A stretch of DNA of 52,347 bases from an uncultured Alphaproteobacteria bacterium (GCA_902522465.1 CABYVV010000002.1:129764-182110), one strand, 5' to 3'; positions 8,321-17,112 are shown, counted from the first letter of the stretch. Notes: generated by a model from the sequence alone, not told the origin. Numbers and translations are program-made.

Positions 8321-9322
8321 TTGAAACAGATTGTATTGGCCATTGATGTTATGGGAGGTGATTTTGGTCCAGAAACCACATTGCAGGGTGTTTCAATGGC
8401 TTCAAAAATTTATCCCAATGTTAGATTTAAACTTTATGGTGATGAGTTTGTATCCCAAAAAGAAATAAATAAAAATGGTTTTGATAACTATGAATTTGTC
8501 CATACAACTGAAAGTATCAAATCAGATGATGAGCCAGTAAACGCTTTAAGAAAATTAAAAAAATCAAGTATGAGATTAGGAATTAATGAGGTCTCTGAAA
8601 AAAAAGCAGATGGTTTTGTTTCTGCTGGAAATACAGGAGCACTGATGGCCATTTCTAAATTTGTTTTAAAAACTTTAAGTGGAATCAATAGACCAGCAAT
8701 AGCTGGTTTGATGCCAACATTAAAAGGACAAACTGTAATACTTGATCTTGGTGCTAATGTTGATTGTTCAAATGATAACCTCGTTCAGTTCGCTTTGATG
8801 GGTGATGTTTTCTCTAAAGCTGTACTTGGAATAGAAAAGCCTCGAATTGGATTACTAAATGTTGGGTCGGAATTAATAAAAGGAAATAATGTTGTAAAGC
8901 AAACACACTCTGACTTAAAAAAAATTGAAAAGAAAATTAATTTTTTTGGATTCGTAGAAGGTAATGATATAAATAAAGGAGTTGTTGATGTTGTTGTAAC
9001 TGATGGATTTTCAGGAAATATAGCCTTAAAAACAGCAGAGGGTGTTGCAGAATTGATTTTTACATTTTTAAAAAATTCCTATAATAGTTCGCCAATATCT
9101 AAAGTTGGTTATTTGTTATCTAAACCAGCACTAAATAGATTTAAAACAAGGATAGATCCAAGAAAATATAACGGAGCAGTTCTATTAGGACTTAATGGTA
9201 TCGTTGTTAAAAGTCATGGAGGAACAGATGCCCTTGGATTTTGCAATGCAATTGGAGTAGCAGTTTCTCTTATAGAAAACTCCTACATTAATCAAATCGA
9301 AAAAAAACTAAAGTTAGACTAA
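8321..9322 (+). CDS. plsX: Phosphate acyltransferase PlsX
   Basis: PlsX makes acyl-phosphate from acyl-ACP, feeding phospholipid synthesis through PlsY. The 333 residues start with the diagnostic AIDVMGGDFGPE (7-18) and continue with FVSAGNTGALMA and VDVVVTDGFSGNIALKTAEG. The start is a TTG at 8321, with AGGA nine bases upstream; it gives the expected N-terminus MKQIVLAIDVMGG. fabH follows after 3 bp, so the two are almost certainly co-transcribed. Confidence 0.95.
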   Translation: MKQIVLAIDVMGGDFGPETTLQGVSMASKIYPNVRFKLYGDEFVSQKEINKNGFDNYEFVHTTESIKSDDEPVNALRKLKKSSMRLGINEVSEKKADGFVSAGNTGALMAISKFVLKTLSGINRPAIAGLMPTLKGQTVILDLGANVDCSNDNLVQFALMGDVFSKAVLGIEKPRIGLLNVGSELIKGNNVVKQTHSDLKKIEKKINFFGFVEGNDINKGVVDVVVTDGFSGNIALKTAEGVAELIFTFLKNSYNSSPISKVGYLLSKPALNRFKTRIDPRKYNGAVLLGLNGIVVKSHGGTDALGFCNAIGVAVSLIENSYINQIEKKLKLD

Positions 9323-9325
9323 CTT

Positions 9326-10285
9326 ATGCTCTTAAATTCTGAAATAATCGGTCATGGGCATTACCTTCCAACAAAAATACTTAAGAATTCTGACTTAGCT
9401 GATATTGTTGATACTTCTGACGAATGGATTTTCAGCAGAACAGGAATAAAGCAAAGACATATTGTTGAAAACAATGAGATGACATCCGACTTAGCAATCA
9501 AAGCATCGATGATGGCCTTTGATTCTTCGGACTTAAGAAGTAAAGATATTGATTGCGTGATAGTTGCTACCACAACTCCTGATGAAACTTTTCCATCTAC
9601 TGCTTCAAAAGTTCAGAATTTCTTAAAAATGGAAAACATTCCTGCATTTGATATACAAGCTGTATGTTCTGGATTTATATATTCCTTACAAGTTGCAGAC
9701 TCTCTTATTAAGTGCAAAAAGGCAAAAAAAGTTTTAGTTATTGGTGCTGAGACTTTATCAAAAATTGTTGACTGGAAGGATAGAAGAACTTGTGTTTTGT
9801 TTGGAGATGGAGCCGGGGCATTGATTTTGGGTCCAACAGAGAAAAGAAAAGGTGTTTTGTCAACTAAACTTTACTCCGATGGCTCATGGCATGATAGTCT
9901 GTTTAGTGATGGAGGTCCTTCAAAGAATCAACAAGTTGGTAAAATTAGAATGAATGGTAAAGACATTTTTAAACAAGCTGTTAACAAACTTTCTGAATCT
10001 ACACTGGCCGCACTCGATGAATGTAATTTAAACATTAATGACGTAAATTGGTTTATTCCACATCAAGCAAATCAAAGAATAATTTCTAGTACAGCCAAAA
10101 AAATAGGTATAAGTGAAGATAAAACAATTAGTACAGTAAAAAAACACGCTAATACATCTGCTGCTTCAATACCATTAGCTCTTTCCTGTTCAATTGAAAG
10201 TGGTATTATAAAAAAAAATGAAATTTTGGCATTATGTGCAATCGGCGGTGGTCTTACCTGGGGTAGTTGTATTTTGAAATTGTGA
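9326..10285 (+). CDS. fabH: Beta-ketoacyl-ACP synthase III (FabH)
   Basis: FabH starts fatty-acid chains by condensing acetyl-CoA with malonyl-ACP. The 319 residues carry the full KAS III triad: C114 in QAVCSGF, H246 in FIPHQANQR and N276 in HANTSAAS. The N-terminal DEWIFSRTGIKQRH motif is also present. It sits between plsX and ihfA in the usual lipid-synthesis cluster, with short gaps of 3 and 15 bp. Confidence 0.96.
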   Translation: MLLNSEIIGHGHYLPTKILKNSDLADIVDTSDEWIFSRTGIKQRHIVENNEMTSDLAIKASMMAFDSSDLRSKDIDCVIVATTTPDETFPSTASKVQNFLKMENIPAFDIQAVCSGFIYSLQVADSLIKCKKAKKVLVIGAETLSKIVDWKDRRTCVLFGDGAGALILGPTEKRKGVLSTKLYSDGSWHDSLFSDGGPSKNQQVGKIRMNGKDIFKQAVNKLSESTLAALDECNLNINDVNWFIPHQANQRIISSTAKKIGISEDKTISTVKKHANTSAASIPLALSCSIESGIIKKNEILALCAIGGGLTWGSCILKL

Positions 10286-10300
10286 AATATATAATGAATT

Positions 10301-10618
10301 ATGGGTAAGGATGTATTGACAAAAGCTAAGGTAGTAAATTATTTAAATGAGAATATCGGGTTATCAAAAAGAGAATGCCAATTTTTTTTTGAGTCTTTTA
10401 TTGAATTAATATACAACCAATTGAAATCCCATAACGATGTCAAAATCATAAATTTTGGAATTTTTAAAGTCAAAAATAAAAAACCAAGAATTGGTAGAAA
10501 TCCAAAGACAAAAGAAGAAGTTATGATTACAGAGAGAAATGTTGTGAAATTCAAACCTTCAAATTTTTTAATTAGTCTTATTAATTCCAACAAGGATGGA
10601 AGTGATGAAAACAAATGA
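10301..10618 (+). CDS. ihfA: Integration host factor alpha subunit (HU/IHF family)
   Basis: IHF is a heterodimer that bends DNA. The 105 residues match the HU/IHF fold: LTKAKVVNYLNENIGLSKRE at the N-terminus, FGIFKVKNKKPRIGRNPKTKEEV for the beta arm with the intercalating Pro region, and VVKFKPSN after it. Position between fabH and a MerR gene is the usual place of ihfA in alphaproteobacteria, so I prefer IHF alpha to HU. The end overlaps the next gene. Confidence 0.88.
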   Translation: MGKDVLTKAKVVNYLNENIGLSKRECQFFFESFIELIYNQLKSHNDVKIINFGIFKVKNKKPRIGRNPKTKEEVMITERNVVKFKPSNFLISLINSNKDGSDENK

Positions 10619-10910
10619 TGCACTCAGAAAAATTGGAGAAGTGTCAAAAGAATTAAAAATTCCTATACATGTCATAAGGTTCTGGGAACAAAAATTTCCC
10701 TCTTTAAATCCAATAAAAAAAAATAATGGGCAAAGATACTTCTCGATAGACCAATTATTAATATTAAAGGAGATTAAAAATTTATTATATAAAAGAAAAT
10801 ATACCATTAAAGGGGCTATAAACTTTTTAAAAGAAAATGATTCTTTTAAAAAAAATAAATTAATTCAAGAATTAGAGAATTTAATTAATGAAATTAAGTC
10901 CAAAATTTGA
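10605..10910 (+). CDS. MerR-family transcriptional regulator
   Basis: The product has a MerR-type winged helix: RKIGEVSKELKIPIHVIRFWEQKFPSLNP, then the wing region NGQRYFSIDQLLILKEIKNLL. A short helical tail follows instead of a ligand-binding domain. The length is about 101 residues. I chose the ATG at 10605 because AAGGA lies 9 bp upstream; an in-frame ATG at 10596 touches that same SD and is unlikely. The gene overlaps the end of ihfA by 14 bp. A MerR gene after ihfA is a conserved alphaproteobacterial pairing; the target is not known. Its stop is 1 bp before tRNA-Pro. Confidence 0.85.
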   Translation: MKTNDALRKIGEVSKELKIPIHVIRFWEQKFPSLNPIKKNNGQRYFSIDQLLILKEIKNLLYKRKYTIKGAINFLKENDSFKKNKLIQELENLINEIKSKI

Positions 10911-10911
10911 A

Positions 10912-10990
10912 CGGGGCGTAGCGCAGCCTGGTTTAGCGCGTCCGTCTGGGGGGCGGGAGGTCGCTGGTTCAAATCCAGTCGCCCCGACCA
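10912..10990 (+). tRNA. tRNA-Pro(GGG)
   Basis: A 7-bp acceptor stem (CGGGGCG at 10912-10918 with CGCCCCG at 10980-10986) is followed by discriminator A and an encoded CCA. The anticodon loop CTGGGGG gives anticodon GGG. The T-arm contains GGTTCAAATCC. The gene is embedded between merR (1 bp upstream) and cutA (4 bp downstream), so it is probably released from a polycistronic transcript. Confidence 0.95.
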
Positions 10991-10994
10991 TATT

Positions 10995-11309
10995 ATGATC
11001 GAAAAAATCAATATTTTCTACACCACTATCAGCGGCAATTCTGAATCCAAAAAAATGGCTAAAAAGATATTGTTAGTCAAAGGTATTATGTGTGTAAATA
11101 TAATAAAAAATGTTGAGAGTTTTTATAAAGAAGATAATAATATTGTATCCTCAGTTGAAGATATAATGATAATTAAGACTTTATTAAAAAAAGAAAAAGT
11201 AGAAGAAATTTTGAAAAATCATCATCCATACACCATTCCATTTATCACTCAAATAAAGACGGGTGAAACGAATAAAGATTACTTAGAATGGTCTAAAAAA
11301 AACGTATAA
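10995..11309 (+). CDS. cutA: CutA-family divalent ion tolerance protein
   Basis: This is a small trimeric ferredoxin-like fold protein linked to copper/divalent ion tolerance; its molecular role is still uncertain in the family. The 104 residues follow the CutA pattern: FYTTISGNSESKKMAKKIL, a CVNII segment, the region IMIIKTLLKKEKVEEILKNHHPYTIP and the final DYLEWSKKNV. Its ATG is only 4 bp after the CCA end of tRNA-Pro, so a processed mRNA would have almost no leader. Confidence 0.88.
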   Translation: MIEKINIFYTTISGNSESKKMAKKILLVKGIMCVNIIKNVESFYKEDNNIVSSVEDIMIIKTLLKKEKVEEILKNHHPYTIPFITQIKTGETNKDYLEWSKKNV

Positions 11310-11324
11310 AACTTTGTTTTGGTG

Positions 11325-11352
11325 TTGACAGTCTTTGATTATAAGTTATTTT
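11325..11352 (+). promoter_or_regulatory. Predicted promoter of rplM-rpsI
   Basis: A perfect -35 TTGACA (11325-11330) is followed after 16 bp by TATTTT (11347-11352). The extended string TTGACAGTC also occurs before rpsL with the same distance to its -10-like hexamer. Transcription would start near 11359, about 3 bp before the rplM ATG, so the mRNA may be leaderless. Confidence 0.55.
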
Positions 11353-11361
11353 GCATATGTT

Positions 11362-11823
11362 ATGTTAACCTATAGCTTAAAACAATCAGAAATTAGAAAA
11401 AAATGGTATCTTATTGATGCTTCTGGATTAGTATTAGGGAGATTGGCAGTAAAAATTGCTTCAATATTAAGAGGAAAACATAAAGCAATCTTTACACCGC
11501 ACTTAGACTGTGGGGATAATGTAGTAGTCATTAATGCTAAAAAAGTAATGCTGACAGGAAATAAAAGTAAGCAAAAAAAATATTACAAACATACTGGATA
11601 TCCAGGTGGTCTTAAAGAGTTATATTTCAAAAATATTATCAAAAGTGAAAATCCTGAGTTTGTTATTATTAAAGCAGTTGAGAGAATGATGTCATCCAAT
11701 GCATTATCCAAAAAACAACTATCAAATTTGAGAGTATTTAAAGCAGAAAAACACAACCTTGAAGCACAAAAACCTGAAATCATTGACTTTGGAACAATTA
11801 ATAGAAAAAATAGGGTAAATTAA
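11362..11823 (+). CDS. rplM: 50S ribosomal protein L13
   Basis: L13 is an early assembly protein of the large subunit. The frame is open from 11335, but the ATG at 11362 gives the family-like start [20 protein letters not shown]. The 153 residues include [21 protein letters not shown] and the HTGYPGGLK loop. The stop overlaps the rpsI start (TAATG), the usual L13-S9 pair. A predicted promoter lies just upstream. Confidence 0.95.
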   Translation: MLTYSLKQSEIRKKWYLIDASGLVLGRLAVKIASILRGKHKAIFTPHLDCGDNVVVINAKKVMLTGNKSKQKKYYKHTGYPGGLKELYFKNIIKSENPEFVIIKAVERMMSSNALSKKQLSNLRVFKAEKHNLEAQKPEIIDFGTINRKNRVN

Positions 11824-12293
11824 TGTCCGAAAATGATATTGTAAAAAATTCATCTGAACCAGTCGTAGAGGACAATGAGCTCGATCTCAAACCAAAAATT
11901 GATAAACTTGGAAGAGCATATGCTACTGGCAGAAGAAAAACATCCGTATCTAGGGTGTGGATTAAATATGGAAATAAAAAAATTACAGTGAACGGTAAAG
12001 CTAGCGATAAATATTTTAAAAGGAAAATATATAATACAATTCTCGAAGAACCCTTATTTAAAACTGAAAATTTAGACAAGGTTGAAATTTTTTCGACAGT
12101 TTCAGGTGGTGGCTTATCCGGGCAAGCTGGAGCAGTTAGACATGGAATAAGCAGAGCTTTGGTAAATTTAGAACCCGACTTAAGAAAAAAATTAAAAAAA
12201 GCTGGGTTTCTAACAAGAGACGCGCGTAAAGTAGAGAGAAAGAAATTCGGGAGGCACAAAGCAAGAAGAAGTCCACAATTTTCTAAAAGATAA
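11823..12293 (+). CDS. rpsI: 30S ribosomal protein S9
   Basis: S9 is a small-subunit protein whose C-terminal tail reaches the P-site tRNA. The 156 residues include an N-terminal extension of about 30 residues, common in alphaproteobacteria. The core begins at [18 protein letters not shown]. The conserved [19 protein letters not shown] and the C-terminal [11 protein letters not shown] are present. It is coupled to rplM by a one-base overlap and followed by argC after 3 bp. Confidence 0.95.
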   Translation: MSENDIVKNSSEPVVEDNELDLKPKIDKLGRAYATGRRKTSVSRVWIKYGNKKITVNGKASDKYFKRKIYNTILEEPLFKTENLDKVEIFSTVSGGGLSGQAGAVRHGISRALVNLEPDLRKKLKKAGFLTRDARKVERKKFGRHKARRSPQFSKR

Positions 12294-12296
12294 AAA

Positions 12297-13310
12297 ATGT
12301 CGCTTAATGTCTGTATTTTTGGTGTGTCTGGTTATACTGGATCCAAACTGCTCTATTTTCTAGATCGACACAAAAATGTTAATATAAATGGAGTATTCGG
12401 CGAGTCTACCTTAGGGCAAAAACTAGGACAAATTAATAAAAATTTGACTAAATACTCCCAACTAAAAATTATTGATTTTAATGATTTTAATTTTGATAAC
12501 ACAGATCTAATATTTTCCTGTTTACCTCACGGAAAATTTCAAAGTGAGATTGTAAAAGTTATTAATCCAAAAATTCCAATTATCGATTTATCAGGAGACT
12601 TTAGATTAGAATCAGTTGATGAATACGAAAAATTTTATGAATGTAAACATAAAACAGCAGATTTAAAAAAGAATTATACATATGGTTTATCGGAAATATA
12701 TAGAGATAAAATAAAAAAATCAAAATTCGTATCAAATCCAGGTTGTTATCCAACATCGATTCTAATTCCATTGATACCTCTTTTAAGAGAAAAGAAATTT
12801 CAAATCAAAGATGTTATAGTAGATTCAAAATCAGGTATAAGTGGGGCTGGAAAAAAACTTAAGATAGAAAACCTTTTTGCTGAAATAAGTGAAAATTTTT
12901 TTTCATATGGTGTTAATAAACATAGACACTATCCAGAAATAAAACAGGAAATAGATAAATTTAATGATGATACATCAATAACTTTTATTCCGCATGTTAT
13001 TCCAATAATATCTGGTATGCAATCAACTATATACTTTAATAAAAATCAGGAAAAAGAAGAATATGAAAATGTACTATCGTCTTTTTATAAAGATGAGATG
13101 TTTATCAAAATTTACAAAGATTCAAATATGCCTTGTATCAAAGATGTAAAAGGAACAAATAACGTCGCAATTAAGGTTTTTAATGATTACTCAAAAAAAA
13201 AAATTGTCATAGTAAGCTGTATTGATAATTTAATTAAAGGTGCATCGGGCCAGGCCGTTCAGAATATGAACATTATGCATGGTTTTAATGAAATTGAGTC
13301 ATTGGTATGA
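12297..13310 (+). CDS. argC: N-acetyl-gamma-glutamyl-phosphate reductase
   Basis: ArgC reduces N-acetylglutamyl phosphate to the semialdehyde in arginine synthesis. The 337 residues have the N-terminal nucleotide-binding motif GVSGYTGSKLL (9-19), the active-site Cys C150 in SNPGCYPTS, and the C-terminal VKGASGQAVQNMN-like motif (IKGASGQAVQNMN). It follows rpsI, as in many alphaproteobacteria, and its stop overlaps the next gene (ATGA at 13307). Confidence 0.95.
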   Translation: MSLNVCIFGVSGYTGSKLLYFLDRHKNVNINGVFGESTLGQKLGQINKNLTKYSQLKIIDFNDFNFDNTDLIFSCLPHGKFQSEIVKVINPKIPIIDLSGDFRLESVDEYEKFYECKHKTADLKKNYTYGLSEIYRDKIKKSKFVSNPGCYPTSILIPLIPLLREKKFQIKDVIVDSKSGISGAGKKLKIENLFAEISENFFSYGVNKHRHYPEIKQEIDKFNDDTSITFIPHVIPIISGMQSTIYFNKNQEKEEYENVLSSFYKDEMFIKIYKDSNMPCIKDVKGTNNVAIKVFNDYSKKKIVIVSCIDNLIKGASGQAVQNMNIMHGFNEIESLV

Positions 13311-13849
13311 TCGATAAATTCATAAAATTTAAAGATAAGTTTCCAAAAGTTAAGAATACAGTTTTTGTTGCTGAAGGTGTTGTAATAGTAGGAGATGTTG
13401 AAATTGATGATAACTCAAATATTTGGTTTAATTCAGTAATAAGAGCAGACGTAAATTTTGTAAAAATCGGGAAGAAATGTAACATTCAAGATGGTACAGT
13501 TATTCATGTATCATCTTACGGTTTTTCCGCTAACGGCAAAAAAGGTAATCCAACAATTATTTCAGACAATGTTACGATTGGTCATAATGCAACTATTCAT
13601 GCTTGTGAAATTGGATCTAACTCATTAATAGGCATGGGGTCAGTGATTTTGGACAAAGCAATTATAGAAGATTTTGGTTTTGTTGCTGCTGGTGCTTTAA
13701 TTCCCCCTGGCGCAATCATAAAAAGTAGAGAATTGTGGGCGGGCAATCCAGGAAAGTTTATTAGAAAAATTTCAGACACTGAGGAAAAACTTTTAAAAAA
13801 CACACCCGAAGTTTATTATAATCTAAGTAAGGAATTTTTAAAAAAATAG
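13307..13849 (+). CDS. Gamma-class carbonic anhydrase family protein
   Basis: The 180 residues form a left-handed beta-helix of hexapeptide repeats (for example VVIVGDVEIDDNSNIWFNSV). The metal ligands of gamma carbonic anhydrases are present: H67 (TVIHVSS), H93 (IGHNA) and H98 (IHAC). It resembles the YrdA/PaaY subgroup. Family members are zinc enzymes or related acyltransferase-like proteins, so the reaction is not proven by sequence. The start overlaps the argC stop by 4 bp. This is the last gene of the rplM-rpsI-argC run. Confidence 0.88.
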   Translation: MIDKFIKFKDKFPKVKNTVFVAEGVVIVGDVEIDDNSNIWFNSVIRADVNFVKIGKKCNIQDGTVIHVSSYGFSANGKKGNPTIISDNVTIGHNATIHACEIGSNSLIGMGSVILDKAIIEDFGFVAAGALIPPGAIIKSRELWAGNPGKFIRKISDTEEKLLKNTPEVYYNLSKEFLKK

Positions 13850-13871
13850 TTTCGAATTTTCAATTTTAATC

Positions 13872-13877
13872 TATAAT
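13872..13877 (+). promoter_or_regulatory. Predicted -10 element upstream of the OmpA-like lipoprotein gene
   Basis: A perfect TATAAT at 13872-13877 stands in the 49-bp spacer after the carbonic anhydrase gene, 21 bp before the next ATG. A -35 is weak: TTTCGA at 13850-13855 is the best candidate, at 16 bp spacing. Confidence 0.4.
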
Positions 13878-13898
13878 TCAAAGTTAGAAAGTTAATTA

Positions 13899-14639
13899 AT
13901 GTTTAAAAAAAAAAAATTATTATATACAATACTTCTTTTATTTTTAGTTCACGGATGTATATCTGTTTCCGATATGATCGGAGATGACAATGTTGAAACA
14001 ATTGAACCTCAGGATGAAATTGGTCAGCTTCTCTCGGATATACAAGACGAACAATTAGAAATGACTGATGATCAAGTAGCAGATCCAGTGCCAGAAAAAC
14101 TCGAAACTTCAGATCAAAAACTTGATCCAGTTCCAACAGAAAAATACGATAGTGTTCTACTGGAAGATAAGGAAGAGCAGGTCCAAAATGAGAATGAAAA
14201 TGTTGAAATGCCTCCGAGCAAACAAAATGACTTTCAATCTTTTGAAAATACAATTTCAAAGTTGACTATAAACGACAAAATACAATATAGAGTTGCCACA
14301 ATAAACTTTTATAGCGGTTCAAGTTTAGTTGATAACGTGGGATTAAAAAAAATAAGAAAGATTGCAAATATTGCAAAAGAAAGAAATGCTAAGATAAAGA
14401 TTGTTGGTCATGCAAGCAAAAGAACGCGCGATATGCCCTTAGCCAAACATAAATTAGTAAACTTTAATATATCTGATAAAAGAGCACAATCTGTCGCAAA
14501 CATTTTTATCAAGAAATATAGTTTTCCAAGTTATAACTTAATTACAGAGGCAGTTTCTGATACCAAACCATTGTTTAAGGAAAACATGCCAGCAGGCACA
14601 AAAGCAAATCAAAGAACAGAAATTTTTTTGATATATTAA
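13899..14639 (+). CDS. OmpA-family peptidoglycan-binding lipoprotein with acidic linker
   Basis: A lipoprotein signal peptide (MFKKKKLLYTILLLFLVHGC, lipidated C20) is followed by a low-complexity linker rich in Asp, Glu and Pro (about 28-120). The C-terminal domain (about 130-246) has OmpA/MotB-like features: TINFYSGSSLVD, KIKIVGHASKRTRD, SDKRAQSVANIFIKK and the closing NQRTEIFLIY. It is likely outer-membrane anchored and peptidoglycan bound, giving envelope stability. The exact subfamily is unclear; it is not a clean Pal. It is followed by hom after 3 bp. Confidence 0.8.
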   Translation: MFKKKKLLYTILLLFLVHGCISVSDMIGDDNVETIEPQDEIGQLLSDIQDEQLEMTDDQVADPVPEKLETSDQKLDPVPTEKYDSVLLEDKEEQVQNENENVEMPPSKQNDFQSFENTISKLTINDKIQYRVATINFYSGSSLVDNVGLKKIRKIANIAKERNAKIKIVGHASKRTRDMPLAKHKLVNFNISDKRAQSVANIFIKKYSFPSYNLITEAVSDTKPLFKENMPAGTKANQRTEIFLIY

Positions 14640-14642
14640 GTT

Positions 14643-15926
14643 GTGTCATCTGTAAATGTCAAGATAGCTATCGCAGGTATTGGAACAGTTGGAGGTGGTC
14701 TTCTTGAACTAATAAGAAAATATAAAAGTAGTGACATAAAAATTAATGTTACTGCTGTAGCAAGTAGAAGAAAACAAAAATTTCATGGACAGTTTCTTAA
14801 AAACACGCTTTTTTTTAAAGATGCTAAAGAACTTTTGAGCTTTGATGACTATGATATTTTAGTTGAATTAATCGGAGGTGAGGGAGGTGTGGCTAAGAAG
14901 ATAGTTTTTGATGCTTTAAAAAAAAAAAAAAATGTTGTAACAGCTAATAAAGCTTTAGTTGCAAAATTTTGGAAAGAGTTAAAGTCGCTTGAATATAAAA
15001 ATAAATGTGTATTGAAATATGAAGCTGCAGTTGCTGGTGGAATACCAATTATCAAAGTAATTGAGGAATTTTTGCTATCAAATAAGATTAAAAGAATATA
15101 TGGAATTCTTAATGGAACATCTAATTATATCTTAAGCAAGATGTTATCCTCAAATAAAGAATTTAAATCAATTTTAATTGATGCACAGAAACTTGGTTAC
15201 GCTGAGTCCGACCCTACATTCGATATCGACGGCACAGATACTGCTCAAAAGTTGTCGATACTCTCGTCTTTAGCTTTTAGTTTTAATAACTCAGCAAATA
15301 GCATAAAAAACGAAGGTATTGACAAGATCAAATTAGTAGATCTTAAAATAGCTGAATCTTTAGGATATAAAATAAAGCTTCTAGGAATAACAGAAATTGA
15401 TAAAAAAAGAATTAAAAACTATGTTTATCCTTGCCTTTTATCTAAAGATTCTTTCGTTGCAGAAGTAGATGACGTCTATAATGGTATCGTAGTTGAATCT
15501 GATTATTGTAAAAAGAGTTTTTTTGTTGGTGAGGGTGCTGGTGCATATCCAACTGCAACATCTGTTTTAAGTGATATTGTTAACCTTTCAAAAGGTAAAG
15601 AGAATAATCTTAGTATTTATTCTCAATTAAAAAAATATGATAGTGTTACATTGGAAGATAGATATGGAAGTTTTTATCTAAGATTTACCACTGATGATAG
15701 ATCTGGTGTAATATCAGGTATAGCAGAACAATTTAAGAAATATAATATATCAATGAAATCTATGCTTCAAAAAGAACAAACTGGAAATTATACAAATAAT
15801 GCTACTATTGTTATTACTACACACAATTGTTTTGAGAGGGATATGATGAAGGCACTAAAACGAATAAATAATCTTAATTTTATAAGAGAAAAAACTGTTT
15901 ACATCAGGATTGAAAAATTTAAATGA
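14643..15926 (+). CDS. hom: Homoserine dehydrogenase
   Basis: It reduces aspartate semialdehyde to homoserine, leading to threonine and methionine. The 427 residues have an N-terminal NAD(P) motif (AIAGIGTVGGGLLE, 9-22), the catalytic region GILNGTSNYILSKM, and GYAESDPTFDIDGTDTAQKL. A C-terminal ACT domain (about 345-427, YLRFTTDDRSGVISGIAEQF) suggests threonine feedback. The start is a GTG at 14643 with a weak RBS. The 3' end overlaps the convergent PPi-PFK gene by 8 bp. Confidence 0.95.
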   Translation: MSSVNVKIAIAGIGTVGGGLLELIRKYKSSDIKINVTAVASRRKQKFHGQFLKNTLFFKDAKELLSFDDYDILVELIGGEGGVAKKIVFDALKKKKNVVTANKALVAKFWKELKSLEYKNKCVLKYEAAVAGGIPIIKVIEEFLLSNKIKRIYGILNGTSNYILSKMLSSNKEFKSILIDAQKLGYAESDPTFDIDGTDTAQKLSILSSLAFSFNNSANSIKNEGIDKIKLVDLKIAESLGYKIKLLGITEIDKKRIKNYVYPCLLSKDSFVAEVDDVYNGIVVESDYCKKSFFVGEGAGAYPTATSVLSDIVNLSKGKENNLSIYSQLKKYDSVTLEDRYGSFYLRFTTDDRSGVISGIAEQFKKYNISMKSMLQKEQTGNYTNNATIVITTHNCFERDMMKALKRINNLNFIREKTVYIRIEKFK

Positions 15927-17112
15927 TTGACTTTGTATCTGGGATGTTTTTTCCGATTAAGGGTAAACAGTAATTTGTGAACGTTTTGGTAACTCGAAAC
16001 TTTTCTTTATTATAAAAAGATGAATCCATATGCTTTGTTTTTCCAGCGATGTCTATCAAAGAGTTTTGAATATATTGAACTTTGTAACTTTTACTAAATA
16101 CTTTTCTTTCTTTTATGCCAACTGAAAATGAATCAGGATGCTTATAGGAATATTTGACTGAACGGAGTCCTATTTCAAATGCTTCTTTTTGATCAACTTC
16201 TGAGGCTGAACCTAAAAAACATCTTTGTGGATATCCAAGCGTATCAGCTCTAACTCTTAAAATTTTTAATTTTCTTTTAATCTGTTCAACCAGGTAATCT
16301 CCTAAAATACCAGAGCCTGATAATTGTATATTTCCATGATCATCAAATTCATTCTGTTTTTTTATTTTTTCTGTAAATAATTTATTGCTTTTATCTTTAA
16401 TACCCTCCGACACAGCAACTATACATCTTCCATATTTAGAAAAAGTTTCCTTGATGCTATTTAGGAATTCATCTAAACTAATAGGACATTCAGGAATAAA
16501 AATTCTATGCGGCCCATCACTGTCATTTTTTTTTAATAAAGAAGACGCAGCTGTAAGAAATCCAGCATGTCTTCCCATGACTATACCAACGTATACTCCC
16601 GGAAGCGACTTGACATCATAATTTATTCCAGAAAATAGTTGGGCAACGTATTTTGCTGCCGAGCCGAAACCAGGTGTGTGATCATTTAAAACCAAGTCAT
16701 TATCAATGGTTTTGGGAACATGAATACATTGAAGCCCATAACTTTTTGATTTAGCGAAATTTGAAATTATTTTAAGACTATCCGAGGAATCATTACCCCC
16801 AATATAATAAAATTTTTTAATATGTTTAACCTGAAGTCTCTTGAAGATCTCTATGCAGTAGTTTTGATCTGGTTTATCCCTCGTTGAACCCAATGCTGCA
16901 CCTGGAGTATTTTGTATAATTTTTAGATCCGAATTAGAGATTTTATTTAAGCCAAGAAATCTATTGTTTATAATACCATTTACACCGTTGAGAGAACCAA
17001 AGATTTTTGACCCCATTTTTTTTTCATTAATTATTATTCCTGCAAGTGACTGGTTTATAACATTTGTAGGGCCACCGCCTTGCGCAATTAATATATTATT
17101 ATTAGTCTTCAT
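15919..17112 (-). CDS. pfp: Pyrophosphate-dependent 6-phosphofructokinase
   Basis: It interconverts fructose 6-phosphate and fructose 1,6-bisphosphate using PPi/Pi. The 397 residues have QGGGPTNVINQSL (11-23), YIGGNDSSDS (103-112), VPKTIDND (132-139) and VMGRHAG (178-184). In the PFK family, an ATP enzyme has Gly in the GGDG and PGTIDND positions. Here Asp108 (GGND) and Lys134 (PKTIDND) mark the PPi-dependent type. The reaction is reversible, so it may serve both glycolysis and gluconeogenesis. It lies opposite to hom and recJ, where many alphaproteobacteria carry glpX. Its start is 23 bp from the divergent recJ. Confidence 0.9.
   Translation of the reverse strand: MKTNNNILIAQGGGPTNVINQSLAGIIINEKKMGSKIFGSLNGVNGIINNRFLGLNKISNSDLKIIQNTPGAALGSTRDKPDQNYCIEIFKRLQVKHIKKFYYIGGNDSSDSLKIISNFAKSKSYGLQCIHVPKTIDNDLVLNDHTPGFGSAAKYVAQLFSGINYDVKSLPGVYVGIVMGRHAGFLTAASSLLKKNDSDGPHRIFIPECPISLDEFLNSIKETFSKYGRCIVAVSEGIKDKSNKLFTEKIKKQNEFDDHGNIQLSGSGILGDYLVEQIKRKLKILRVRADTLGYPQRCFLGSASEVDQKEAFEIGLRSVKYSYKHPDSFSVGIKERKVFSKSYKVQYIQNSLIDIAGKTKHMDSSFYNKEKFRVTKTFTNYCLPLIGKNIPDTKSII

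Noticed and set aside
13903-14259. Minus-strand reading frame of 118 codons opposite the OmpA-like lipoprotein gene
   Set aside because: The plus-strand frame has a signal peptide and OmpA domain; the antisense frame arises from the acidic linker's codons.
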